Source: Coemansia sp. RSA 922 (Eukaryota > Kickxellomycota > Kickxellomycetes > Kickxellales > Kickxellaceae). From it: a stretch of DNA of 17,631 nt. The translations under genes were made by a program, and so were the position numbers. Below are positions 9,311 to 16,630 of the stretch, one piece after another (the first letter of the stretch is position 1; every line of letters starts with the position of its first letter). The stretch lies in the NCBI GenBank assembly GCA_027577415.1, contig JANBQS010000451.1, positions 1 through 17,631 of the forward strand, in the 5' to 3' direction. Below the pieces are notes generated by a model. The model worked only from the letters and a program-made list of their open reading frames with translations, was not told the origin of the DNA and ran no database searches.

Positions 9311-10276
9311 ATGGTTCTCGTAAAGGAGTACAGAATCATAAACAATTGTACCGTAGATGAGTACCGCATTGCCCAGCTATACGCAGTTGCCAAGATGTCA
9401 ATGAGCGAAACTGGCAGTGGCGAAGGCGTTGAGGTTATCAAGAACGAACCATACGATAACGAAAAGGGCAAGGGCCAGTACACAAAGAAGATTTACAGCT
9501 TTGCCAGGCAAGTACCAATGCGTCATTTCACGCAATGAACGAGAAGAAAACATATTACTAATATTCCCTTTTTCTTTTGTTATTGTAGTCGTATTCCTTC
9601 ATGGATCGCAGCTATTTTCTCAAAGGGCTCGCTGGAACTGCACGAAGAGGCGTGGAACGCATACCCACACTGCTTGACAGGTAACATATCCTCCTCCTCC
9701 CACGCAGACACAGTGTCACGCTTATCCATACATAAATTAATCTCTACTACCTCGTTCTTTTCTGTAGTGATGACGTCTCCGTTACTTGGTTCGAGTTTCA
9801 AAGTGGTTACAGAGACGATGCATTTGGCTGACCGCGCCGAGACCGAGAATGCGCTAAACCTAGATGCCAAGGTTCTAGCCCAGCGAGTAGTCGAGCATAT
9901 TGACGTAACCAATGATAAGGAATTTAGTGCCGCCTTATACAAGGAGTCGGAAGACCCCAAACTATACAAGGCGACCAAGGCTGAGCGTGGCCCGCTTTCT
10001 ACCGAGGACTGGATGGAGACCTGTGAGCCGGTTATGACGTGCTACAAACTGCTCACTGTTGAGTTTGGCTGGTGGGGATTCCAAACCGCTGTGGAGAGAT
10101 ATATTCACTCGACTATGCGCGAAGTATTTGCTGTGTTCCATCGCCAGCTGTTCTGCGATACTGACGGATGGTTCGGTATGACTATCGAGGAGCTGAGAGC
10201 TATGGAGGACGATACCGCAAAGAAATTGATTGATAAACGTAACCAAGAACTTGCCTCAAAGACTGAGTCCAACTAA
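9311..10276 (+). CDS. Class I phosphatidylinositol transfer protein, three exons, 265 aa
   Basis: START-fold PITP that exchanges phosphatidylinositol and phosphatidylcholine between membranes. Exons are 9311-9507, 9589-9680 and 9768-10276. Splicing gives 265 residues, close to the 270 of animal PITP alpha/beta. Seen: N-terminus MVLVKEYRIINNCTVDEYRIAQLY; ETGSGEGVEVIKNEPY; GQYTKKIY, with T58 at the position of the Thr (59 in PITP alpha) needed for PI binding; IPSWIAAIF; EEAWNAYPHC; TVMTSPLLGSSF; KLYKATKAERGPL; and the paired tryptophans W198-W199 (WWGFQ) of the membrane-docking loop. The C-terminal helix region (EELRAMEDDTAKKLIDKRNQE) is present. There is no signal peptide, so cytosolic. Class I PITPs are sparse in Dikarya, supporting an early-diverging fungal source. 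It converges with the acidic-protein gene, with 91 bp between stops. Confidence 0.96.
9508..9588 (+). other. PITP intron 1 (81 nt), GC-AG type
   Basis: Donor AG|GCAAGT, branch-like ttactaat, acceptor ATTGTAG|TCG. The junction reads SFA-S-RIPSWIA, exactly the family order. The nearby GT at 9512 would shift frame by 4 nt, so the GC donor is required by the reading frame. Confidence 0.85.
9681..9767 (+). other. PITP intron 2 (87 nt)
   Basis: Donor ACAG|GTAACA and acceptor TCTGTAG|TGATG. It is phase 1. The junction forms the Val of HCLT-V-MTSPLLG, matching the conserved Cys-x-Thr-Val motif of PITPs. Confidence 0.9.
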
Positions 10277-10367
10277 ACACTTCTATATTCTCTTTTATTT
10301 TCTTATACACGTTTTTCTGTGGAGTTTTTTGTTTTAAATGAAAAAAAAACATGTTAATTGGAGCTTG

Positions 10368-11024
10368 CTACTTTAGTGTAATAATGACTTCGCCGCCCTC
10401 AAGAAGGTCCTTGATTAGGACGTCGCCATCAATGTCCTCGTACTCGCCGTCCTCGTCCTGGAAAATGAGTCTGTAGGGGTTGTCGTCCTCCTCCTCCTCC
10501 TCACTTTCCTCCTCGTCGTCGTCGTCTTCGGCCTTGTTCTCGGACTTTTCCTCATCTCCGGCCTTCTCGGCAATGGCGTCAACCTCCTTGGTAACATCGA
10601 CCCAATCGTCCAACGCCTCCTTTTCCTTCACTTCGTCGCCTTCCTTGTCCTTATCACTAGCTTCGTCGACATCAGCGCTCTCCTCCTCTTCCTCCTCCTC
10701 CTCTTCTTCTTCTTCATCGCTGCTGTCTTGATACTTGCGGTTAGTGAAACAGGTCTGGACAACATAGTCTCTCTCGTAAATACCGTCCTTGTTAAATAGC
10801 TTGTACAACTTGGCCGTGTCAATGTCAATTTCGAGCTCGTCCAGGTCAAAAGTAAAATGGTACTCGGCACCAGAGTCGGAAGCTTTCTTTGACACCCGTA
10901 CTACAAGTTTCATTTCTTCGAGCGATGACTGAGGAGTCACTTCTATTGCACGCTTGGATGAACCCTTCTTGCTGTTGCTGGCCTTGTACTTGCCGCCGCC
11001 GATACCGTTATAGTCCTTGCCCAT
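10368..11024 (-). CDS. Highly acidic protein with two conserved-looking ends (218 aa), unknown
   Basis: Function not recognised. The minus-strand start at 11024 (MGKDYNGIGGGKYKAS) is preferred over the longer frame starting at 11156. The 44 extra codons are hydrophobic, T/A-tract-derived and run into promoter sequence. Layout: basic Lys/Ser-rich head (1-30); a folded-looking segment, LKLVVRVSKKASDSGAEYHF-like, through FDLDELEIDIDTAKLYKLFN and YVVQTCF (about 40-100); a long Glu/Asp linker with a run of 12 Glu plus further acidic blocks (about 108-190); and a C-terminal segment NPYRLIFQDEDGEYEDIDGDVLIKDLLEGGEVIITLK. The acidic linker is encoded by GAG/GAA repeats (TCC/TTC on the + strand, about 10681-10722 and 10483-10530). 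Histone-chaperone or nuclear roles are typical of such composition but are not shown here. Confidence 0.8.
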   Translation of the reverse strand: MGKDYNGIGGGKYKASNSKKGSSKRAIEVTPQSSLEEMKLVVRVSKKASDSGAEYHFTFDLDELEIDIDTAKLYKLFNKDGIYERDYVVQTCFTNRKYQDSSDEEEEEEEEEEEESADVDEASDKDKEGDEVKEKEALDDWVDVTKEVDAIAEKAGDEEKSENKAEDDDDEEESEEEEEDDNPYRLIFQDEDGEYEDIDGDVLIKDLLEGGEVIITLK

Positions 11025-11157
11025 TGTATATAGTCTACTTAAAAGTGAGAAATAATAAAGTGTGTTGGAAAAAATAAATGTACCAAGAAGAGAATAAAAG
11101 TAAAAAAAATGTGCTTGACGTACTCCATTTTTTTCAAAGACTTGCCTATGGGGCATC

Positions 11158-11208
11158 TTTTGCTGCGGCTTTCCTTTTGCTGCGGTTTTCCTTTTGCTGC
11201 GGCTTTCC
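11158..11208 (-). repeat. Three tandem 17-bp repeats upstream of acidic-protein gene
   Basis: Units are at 11158-11174, 11175-11191 and 11192-11208 (ttttgctgcggctttcc on the + strand). The outer two are identical and the middle one differs by one base (c to t). They lie about 135-185 bp upstream of the minus-strand ATG at 11024, so they sit in its promoter or leader. A partial fourth start (ttttccc) follows. They may be a protein-binding array or simple slippage. Confidence 0.8.
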
Positions 11209-11522
11209 TTTTCCCGTTTCCTTTCTTAAAAAAGGAAGCAGATGGTGGCAAAAGAACCAAATGGGCAAACCTCGCTCTAGTTGGATTTTCTTTTTCTTAT
11301 GTGGTATATATTGGATGACAAGAAGAGTATATGAGAGCTAGAGGCCTGGTATTCAGCCGACACAAAAACGGGTTAAGAGAGTGAATTGATTATATTACTG
11401 TTTGCTAAAAAAAAACAGCTTCTCCTAGTGGAAACCAGTTATTGGACCTATGCGCCTTTGCTACCTCCAAAACGGGTTTGGCTTGGATCTTTGATAGCGC
11501 CAGGATATTTTTTCTCAGTCAC
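11209..11522. other. Intergenic region
   Basis: Noncoding as far as I can see. It holds the outer promoter of the acidic-protein gene, the 3' flank of family copy 3, one GCCTTTG heptamer at 11454-11460, and a 14-bp stretch (ggtggcaaaagaac, about 11243) that recurs near 14081. Confidence 0.5.
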
Positions 11523-11933
11523 TTAGAAACCAAAACGCCTAATAAACGACGGATTTTCAACACTCTTGCCATTGAAACTGATAGGAACAGGATAATTGTC
11601 ATGGGTTGCTATTCGAAATAATGCTGCTTCAATATCGTGTGGAAGGGAATTATAAGGCTCAGACCCTTTGAAACACTTGACAACAACCTCTTCCCTTTCC
11701 ACCGCACTGACTTCGTCTCCATCGAGCTCATCACTCACCCACGTATTCTTGCAATCCCCTATTACAACTGTAACCTGACTTGGTTTTTCATTATTTTGTA
11801 AATATGTTTCGAAGAACCCTGGCGTATTTACTAAAAACATTCTTTTCTTGGTAGCAAGAAGTATTGTATATTCTCTGGACTGCTTGAGAGTATCGAAATC
11901 CATGCCAATATAATAACTTTTGATTTCCCACAT
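11523..11933 (-). CDS. Small alpha/beta protein, family copy 3 (136 aa), unknown function
   Basis: Function not recognised. The start at 11933 (MWEIKSYYIG) is chosen over the frame's upstream Met at 11984 because it aligns with MWKIEYYG of the next gene. Predicted order: strand WEIKSYY, helix MDFDTLKQS, strand YTILLAT, helix with FFETYLQ, strand VTVVIGDC, an acidic loop of about 25 residues, strand EVVVKCFKG, then SLPHDIEAALFRIA helix, and a last strand PVPISFNGKSV. It shares MW-x-I, DF-x2-L-x3-REYT, F-L, the T-V-x-V strand, and V-V-x2-CF-x-G followed by P-x-DI-x3-L-x2-IA with the copy at 12280-12642, so the two are tandem paralogues. No CxxC, signal peptide or TM. Both genes are on the minus strand, with 346 bp between them. 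Confidence 0.82.
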   Translation of the reverse strand: MWEIKSYYIGMDFDTLKQSREYTILLATKKRMFLVNTPGFFETYLQNNEKPSQVTVVIGDCKNTWVSDELDGDEVSAVEREEVVVKCFKGSEPYNSLPHDIEAALFRIATHDNYPVPISFNGKSVENPSFIRRFGF

Positions 11934-12279
11934 GTTTGCTAAAAAAATGTAATAGAGTTTTGCTGTGACAAGTAAAAAATGCAAAATAAACGACAGATAG
12001 AGAAGAAAGAAAAGGTTGTATTTGAAACTTTAGTGAGAAGATTGACCATGGAGGGGTGCTTTGAATAATGCGCAAGTCTTCTCTTTATTCAATCAATGAC
12101 ATCATGTGTAAAAGAACGTGTGCTATTCTTTGTATGCAAAAGGCCCTTTTTCCTCAAAAGAACCACCTTTCCGTTGTATTTTCTGGGAGCGAATAAGAAC
12201 AAATATCCTTTTTGGGATATGGACCTCTCACTTAATGCTAGGAATGACAAGAGCTACTCAAACAGATCAATAATGCTAG
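11934..12279. other. Intergenic region between family copies 3 and 4
   Basis: AT-rich, with no supported gene; the forward frame 12096-12290 is chance. The sequence next to copy 3 on the minus strand is pyrimidine-rich (ctttctttcttctc), as in fungal leaders. No clear TATA box is seen. Confidence 0.5.
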
Positions 12280-12642
12280 CTACTCTCTAATGTCCTTATT
12301 GTTAAATACCAAAGTATGAGAACTTTGATTAGCAATCTCGCACAAGAGACCTAATATGTCACCTGGAATGGTCGGGGAATGCACATTTCCTTGGAAACAC
12401 TGCAGAACCACCGAGTCATAGTCAACATCATCGACCTTGTTATACAGCGAGAACATTTCATAATATGCCATCACAAGGGTAATATTGGTACTTCCAGTGC
12501 CAGCAGCAATGTGCTTCTCTATAAACGGCGGTGCCATTCTTAAGAACTTTTGGTCATTAGTGAGGAATAACAAAGTATACTCCCTGGCAGCTTGAAGCTG
12601 TCCAAAGTCGCTGTTTCTACCGTAGTATTCGATTTTCCACAT
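12280..12642 (-). CDS. Small alpha/beta protein, family copy 4 (120 aa), unknown function
   Basis: Function not recognised. The start at 12642 (MWKIEYYG) is chosen by alignment to copy 3; the frame continues upstream to 12690 through a TATA-like stretch. Predicted order: strand WKIEYYG, helix DFGQLQAA, strand YTLLFLT, helix FLRMAPPFIEKHIAA, strand NITLVMAYY, loop, strand SVVLQCFQG, helix from IPGDILGLLCEIA, strand HTLVFNNKDI, then stop. It is the shortest right-flank copy and ends directly after the last strand, so it may mark the minimal domain of the family. No CxxC; the only Cys residues lie in the QCF strand and the LLCEIA helix. An inactive thioredoxin-like fold is possible. Confidence 0.8.
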   Translation of the reverse strand: MWKIEYYGRNSDFGQLQAAREYTLLFLTNDQKFLRMAPPFIEKHIAAGTGSTNITLVMAYYEMFSLYNKVDDVDYDSVVLQCFQGNVHSPTIPGDILGLLCEIANQSSHTLVFNNKDIRE

Positions 12643-13316
12643 GCTTTCAAACGTACGAGTTGTATAGAGCAAAAATATATATCGGCCCAAGACAAAGGCA
12701 GAAGCAAGGGATACGTAATCTAATGGAGAAAATCAAATTTATTGATGTACGAAAGGTATGTTATATTTGGTAATAGAATGTGATAGCTGTTTATATACTT
12801 CCGTGGATTTCTAGCTGTGCTCCGATTTCTCACAATCAGCATAATCACGCGTACCAACACATGTGATTTGGCCATTGACTGGGTGGCTTCATCGGAAAAA
12901 GCACAGCCTCAGCATTCATGGAACAGAGAAGTAACGAATGCAAAGCCATCCCCTTCTGATTGACTGCCGGAATACGTGTGACAGCTGACTGGCTGGTTAT
13001 GCGCTCTGAAGTGATCCAGAAGTGCATTATTTTCAAGTAATTCTCCTGCCGCCACTGCTACCACATACGACCCAGCCCTTTCAGTCCTCTATGTTACTCT
13101 GCCTGTGTAGTGTCATAAGCAGCGAGAGCATTGCACACATGTCACAGGCGTCTCTGCGAGGCATTATTAAAAAGGTGTTTATTCATTAGCATACTATTAA
13201 AAATGGAATGGGCTATCGCCATCTGCACGCTGTTGATAAAAATGAAATACTAACGAGTTCGCGTCACTGGAAATAGAGAGAAAAGGAGTTGGTTCAATGG
13301 AGTATAAAAGCTCCGG
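12643..13316. other. Intergenic region between family copies 4 and 5
   Basis: I see no gene. The reverse frame 12845-13036 (63 codons) shows none of the family pattern. A minus-strand TATA-like run (gatatatattttt, about 12671-12684) lies only about 30-40 bp from the copy 4 ATG, close for a core promoter. A plus-strand agtataaaag near 13301 is just outside the 3' end of copy 5 and has no matching forward gene. Confidence 0.5.
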
Positions 13317-13727
13317 TTAAAGCATGAGACATGTGTTCATTATTGAGCTCATAGTCGTCAAGTCCTGCCTTTGAAACCAGAGGGTCGTTTCGCCTCTCTT
13401 TGTCTCACCAATCATCATTAGGAGCTTAAACAACTCAGTCGGGATGCATTGAATCGGTTTACCGCCAAAATAGCAATGCGTGACTATATCATTAGAGTCT
13501 AAGCGCCCTACCATATTATTCATTTCTGGATAGTCGTCCAGGGATGCCATTGCAACAGTAACATTATACGAACTATGAAAGTTCTTAAACACCGAATTTA
13601 GGTAAGCACCCATTAGCCAGTTGAGCTTGCTTCTGCTAGTAAGCATTACCAGAACGTAATGATCCAAGGTCAAAATATCATCAAGTACATATTTATTATT
13701 GCATGTCACCAGATTGCAAGCACCCAT
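13317..13727 (-). CDS. Small alpha/beta protein, family copy 5 (136 aa), unknown function
   Basis: Function not recognised. The ATG at 13727 (MGACNLVTC) is the first in frame. Predicted order: N-terminal strand, helix YVLDDILTL, strand HYVLVMLTS, helix LNWLMGAYLNSVFKNF, strand NVTVAMASL, loop, strand IVTHCYFGG, helix from IPTELFKLLMMIGE, strand ETTLWFQRQDL, and a short C-tail. The block L-T-S-x3-KL, then M/A-G-AYL, is shared with copy 6 (LTSDYKLVSLVAGYL), and YFGG-x4-IPTEL matches the CF-x-G...P-x-D-I block of copies 3 and 4. This copy therefore bridges the two halves of the family. No signal peptide or CxxC. Its probable TATA (ttataaaaacc on the minus strand) is about 170 bp upstream. Confidence 0.82.
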   Translation of the reverse strand: MGACNLVTCNNKYVLDDILTLDHYVLVMLTSRSKLNWLMGAYLNSVFKNFHSSYNVTVAMASLDDYPEMNNMVGRLDSNDIVTHCYFGGKPIQCIPTELFKLLMMIGETKRGETTLWFQRQDLTTMSSIMNTCLML

Positions 13728-13841
13728 TGCTACTCTTGGTTGTTAATTGCAGTAGTACAATGGTGTGTTGCTTGCAAGTAACTGTCGCTGAATGGTAGGG
13801 GGTATCAATAAAAGCAGATGGTGCGTGTTGTTGCAAGAAGA

Positions 13842-13859
13842 AATAATAATAATAATAAT
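13842..13859. repeat. (AAT)6 microsatellite
   Basis: Six tandem aat units between copy 5 and its TATA box, hence probably in its leader. Confidence 0.8.
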
Positions 13860-13896
13860 TTATTGAAAGTAAGCAAAAGAAACAGTTTGTCAGGTT

Positions 13897-13910
13897 GGTT
13901 TTTATAATTG
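13897..13910 (-). promoter_or_regulatory. Probable TATA box of family copy 5
   Basis: On the minus strand this reads caattataaaaacc. The ATG is about 170 bp downstream, which would give a leader of roughly 140 nt holding the AAT microsatellite. Confidence 0.4.
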
Positions 13911-14038
13911 AAACTAGCCCCATAGGGAGGGGGAGCTTCGTTTTCAACTACTATTATTTTATGGGCAAGCGCTTGCCATCAAAAGCCTTTGAACTAAGCT
14001 GGTTTTCCGCGGCTGACGACATCCTTTGAGGCATGAGC

Positions 14039-14098
14039 GGCAAAAAAGAACTGCGGCCAGCGACTTTCTTTGCTTCAAAGGTGGCAAAAGAACTGCGG
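14039..14098. repeat. Direct repeat pair, 44 bp apart
   Basis: ggcaaaaaagaactgcgg (14039-14056) and ggcaaaagaactgcgg (14083-14098) differ only by two A residues. The second copy starts with the ggtggcaaaagaac stretch that also occurs near 11243 in the acidic-gene upstream region. Confidence 0.6.
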
Positions 14099-14525
14099 TC
14101 ATGCCCAAAGTCGAGCATCCTACTACTGGAATTGGTAAGCAAAGCACATGTGTACTGCCTTCTAAACCCATTGGCGACGAGTTCTTAATCAGCTGATTTA
14201 CCCCTTACAAAGGCGCAAAAGCAATCGCATGAACGCCTGCAGTCAGCAGCTCACGTCCAAAAATCCTCACCCTATTATTGTCGCACGTGTATGCCAGTTG
14301 CTTTTTTACATAATTTTCCAAATTTAATTTGTAGCACGATAAGATTACTTGAATTGTATGTGCTCATCTGGTATATTAGAAAGGATGGAACGATATAGGT
14401 AACATATAAAAATGAATAAAAAAGAAAAAGTTCAAGGTGCTGGCTGCCAGAGCAAATTTATTTGCAGTACTACTCCATGTGTAGACAAGTACTTATGCAG
14501 AGCAATACTCAACATGACAAAATCA

Positions 14526-14972
14526 CTATGGCAGACTAAAATAGCGCAGGATACTATTAGCCCATGGTATCCAACTACCTGATGAATGCACAGCAAGAGG
14601 GCGTAGATCTACATTGTCAACTGATGTTGTGTAAGTTATGCCTACGCCTGAATACAGAGCCAGTAGACAGCTCTTTAGCGCATCTGGAAGAGGTTTTACA
14701 TGAGCATTCTTGTGAAAGTTATGCACCTTAAGTTCGTTGTACTGAGGAAGAGTAATTGATTTGGGGTCAGTGTGAGCTGAAGCCCCTACATGGGCAACAA
14801 ATACTACTCCTCTGCCACCTGGTGCCATAGGAAGAAAGTGTTGTGACAAATAACCTGCTACCAGACTTACAAGTTTATAGTCACTTGTCAATATGCCAAT
14901 AATATAGTCATAGTCGGAATACCTTCCTACATCTTTCAGTCTAGAAAGCTGAATAACTTCCCAATACGACAT
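14526..14972 (-). CDS. Small alpha/beta protein, family copy 6 (148 aa), unknown function
   Basis: Function not recognised. The start at 14972 (MSYWEVIQLS) is preferred because the strand-forming WEVIQL matches the WEI/WKI start of copies 3 and 4; a Met seven codons upstream (14993) cannot be excluded. Predicted order: strand WEVIQLS, short helix region, strand YDYIIGILTS, helix KLVSLVAGYLSQHFL, strand GVVFVAHVG, loop, strand YNELKVHNFHK, helix from PLPDALKSCLLALYSG, strand GITYTTSV, and a longer C-terminal tail (WIPWANSILRYF) than other copies. LTS-x2-KL...AGYL is shared with copy 5, and PLPDAL matches the L/I-P-x-D/E signature. The glycine-rich MAPGGRG loop is unique. No CxxC or signal peptide. 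Confidence 0.78.
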   Translation of the reverse strand: MSYWEVIQLSRLKDVGRYSDYDYIIGILTSDYKLVSLVAGYLSQHFLPMAPGGRGVVFVAHVGASAHTDPKSITLPQYNELKVHNFHKNAHVKPLPDALKSCLLALYSGVGITYTTSVDNVDLRPLAVHSSGSWIPWANSILRYFSLP

Positions 14973-16512
14973 TGTGTCTAACAACAAATACAAATTTAAG
15001 CAGGCAGGTAAAACACTATGTGGAGCAAAAGTTTGAGCAGGGAATGCCAGGCGTGAAATATAAATGTAAAAAATATTAACCGAAAATGTGTGTAGGTGGG
15101 AAGAAACAACGATGAGGGATGCCAGAGGGTGGACTTTTTATAAATCATGAAAGCATGTAAAAAAAAGTGCAACGCCCAGTACTTTCCTTTTTGGGCCGGA
15201 TAGAGATAGAAATTGTGCACGTGTATACTCACGGTAAAAAACCCCCTTTGTTTTCTTTGCTGAAAAGCTCCTCCCTCTTTTGGTGTGTGTGTTTGAGAAA
15301 ACAAAGCAGCGTTATTTCTTTTATTCAAAGACAATAAACAACTCTATTGAAACAACGTTTGACCACAAGACGCTTCTATTATATTCCTTTAAGCACAACT
15401 TCACTGCCTTTTTTTCTTTTTGAAAAGAAGCGCTTTTAAACAACCCCATGTGGAGAAATGATTGGACAGCCTAAGCCTTTGCCATCACTAGTTTGGGTGT
15501 GCACTTAGAATGGATGAGTCCATGGGACAAATTTATTTGGCGTGTAAACTCAGGCTATAGTATATGTCACATTATGTGCTCTTTGGGCACATAGCAGGGG
15601 CACTGGCATTGGACGTGTGGTGTATATTGAACATACCTATACCATATGCATTGCTCTTGATCATCTGTGCCACATGCATATTCATATTCGTATTTATATT
15701 CAAAGTTTATAACGCTCCACGTACTGGTTATTGGCTGTAATATATACCATTAGTGTAAGTTGTCAAATGGTTCAGGGCCTAGCCTTAAAATGTAAATCAT
15801 AGGGTATAGAATTTAGAAGATAAAGGAGACACAAAATAGTAAGTGAATGGAGCGAAGTGCCAGGATGGGAAGAACAAGACATTGGGGATTTCTGTACAGC
15901 TTCAATAAACGTTCTTTGGCATGGTAGCTGCACTTGCATGAACGAGTAGAGCATTCAACCCCTCTGCTGAAAAAGGGGCAAGCCTTTGGCATTTTCTGTC
16001 TTGGCCTAAAAATGAAGGCTCCTTTGCTGAAGACAAAAGCACTACGGCCATGGCTTATTTCAAAGGATCCCCAGTTTTGTTCAAAGGAAGTGCAAACTCA
16101 CAAAACACCCTTATGGCTGTTGTTCGGACATGTTCTTTTTTACTCTTCCTCTTTCCATGTTTTAAAAGACGTCTTTCGAGAGACCAGCAGTGATGTAGTC
16201 TTAGGGATAGATTGGCGAGAACAAGGGCGTTCAGTGGCCAATCAAAGGAAAACATGTACACTAAGCAAGCTCCAATTGGTGCACTGTTGGTCAAAGCTGA
16301 AACTGTATTAATTTTCTTCTTCTTTGTTGGCTCTTTGGTCATGCTTTGTGCAAAGGCAATCAATGAAAGAACAATGTATCTGAATATCCTCAAAAACAGT
16401 GCCGTTTCCAATTACTGGGGAATGGAAAGGTAAGAAAAATGAGCTCTGCTCTTTTGAAACTATTGCAAAGTTTTTCTTCCCCAATCATTGGCACTCCTCC
16501 CCCCCTTGAAAT
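14973..16512. other. Long noncoding region between family copies 6 and 7
   Basis: About 1.5 kb with no supported gene. It begins with the copy 6 promoter. Opposing frames at 15934-16311 (+) and 16055-16411 (-) overlap each other and lack family pattern, so they are left out. Three GCCTTTG/CAAAGGC heptamers occur (15475, 15982, 16351). The part from 15600 to 15730 is rich in alternating cat/tat sequence (catatgcat, gcatattcatattcgtattta). I see no transposon ends or RNA gene. Confidence 0.5.
15134..15144 (-). promoter_or_regulatory. TATA box of family copy 6
   Basis: On the minus strand this reads tttataaaaag, about 160 bp upstream of the ATG at 14972. The TATAAAAAG form is the same as in copies 2 and 7. 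Confidence 0.5.
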
Positions 16513-16523
16513 CATATAAAAAG
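16513..16523 (+). promoter_or_regulatory. TATA box of family copy 7
   Basis: catataaaaag lies about 108 bp upstream of the ATG at 16631, nearly the same spacing as the TATA of copy 2. A C/T-rich leader (ctcttattcttttctc) follows. Confidence 0.6.
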
Positions 16524-16630
16524 CACCTGTTGCTGCCCCACTCCTGCACTCTTATTCTTTTCTCTATCCAATTATCCCTCCTCAGTACACAAGCACATTT
16601 AAATACTTTGACCAGCATTACTTTAGTACA

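Larger units (their letters stand above)
13728..14525. other. Intergenic region between family copies 5 and 6
   Basis: No supported gene. Two overlapping reverse frames (13954-14142 and 13959-14171) lie over short direct repeats and show no family pattern. Contents: the copy 5 promoter (minus-strand TATA about 13897-13910), an AAT microsatellite, two GCCTTTG/CAAAGGC sites (13985 and 14208), and the direct repeat pair listed below. Confidence 0.5.

Noticed and set aside
10480..10731. Ser-rich forward frame
   Set aside because: It is the antisense reading of the Glu-coding repeats of the acidic-protein gene.
13954..14171. Two overlapping reverse frames near the ggcaaaagaactgcgg repeats
   Set aside because: Short, overlapping in different frames, built on direct repeats, with no family signature.
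15934..16411. Overlapping opposed frames (125 and 118 codons)
   Set aside because: They share the same DNA on opposite strands, neither follows the alpha/beta pattern of the neighbouring small genes, and no promoter or start context favours either.
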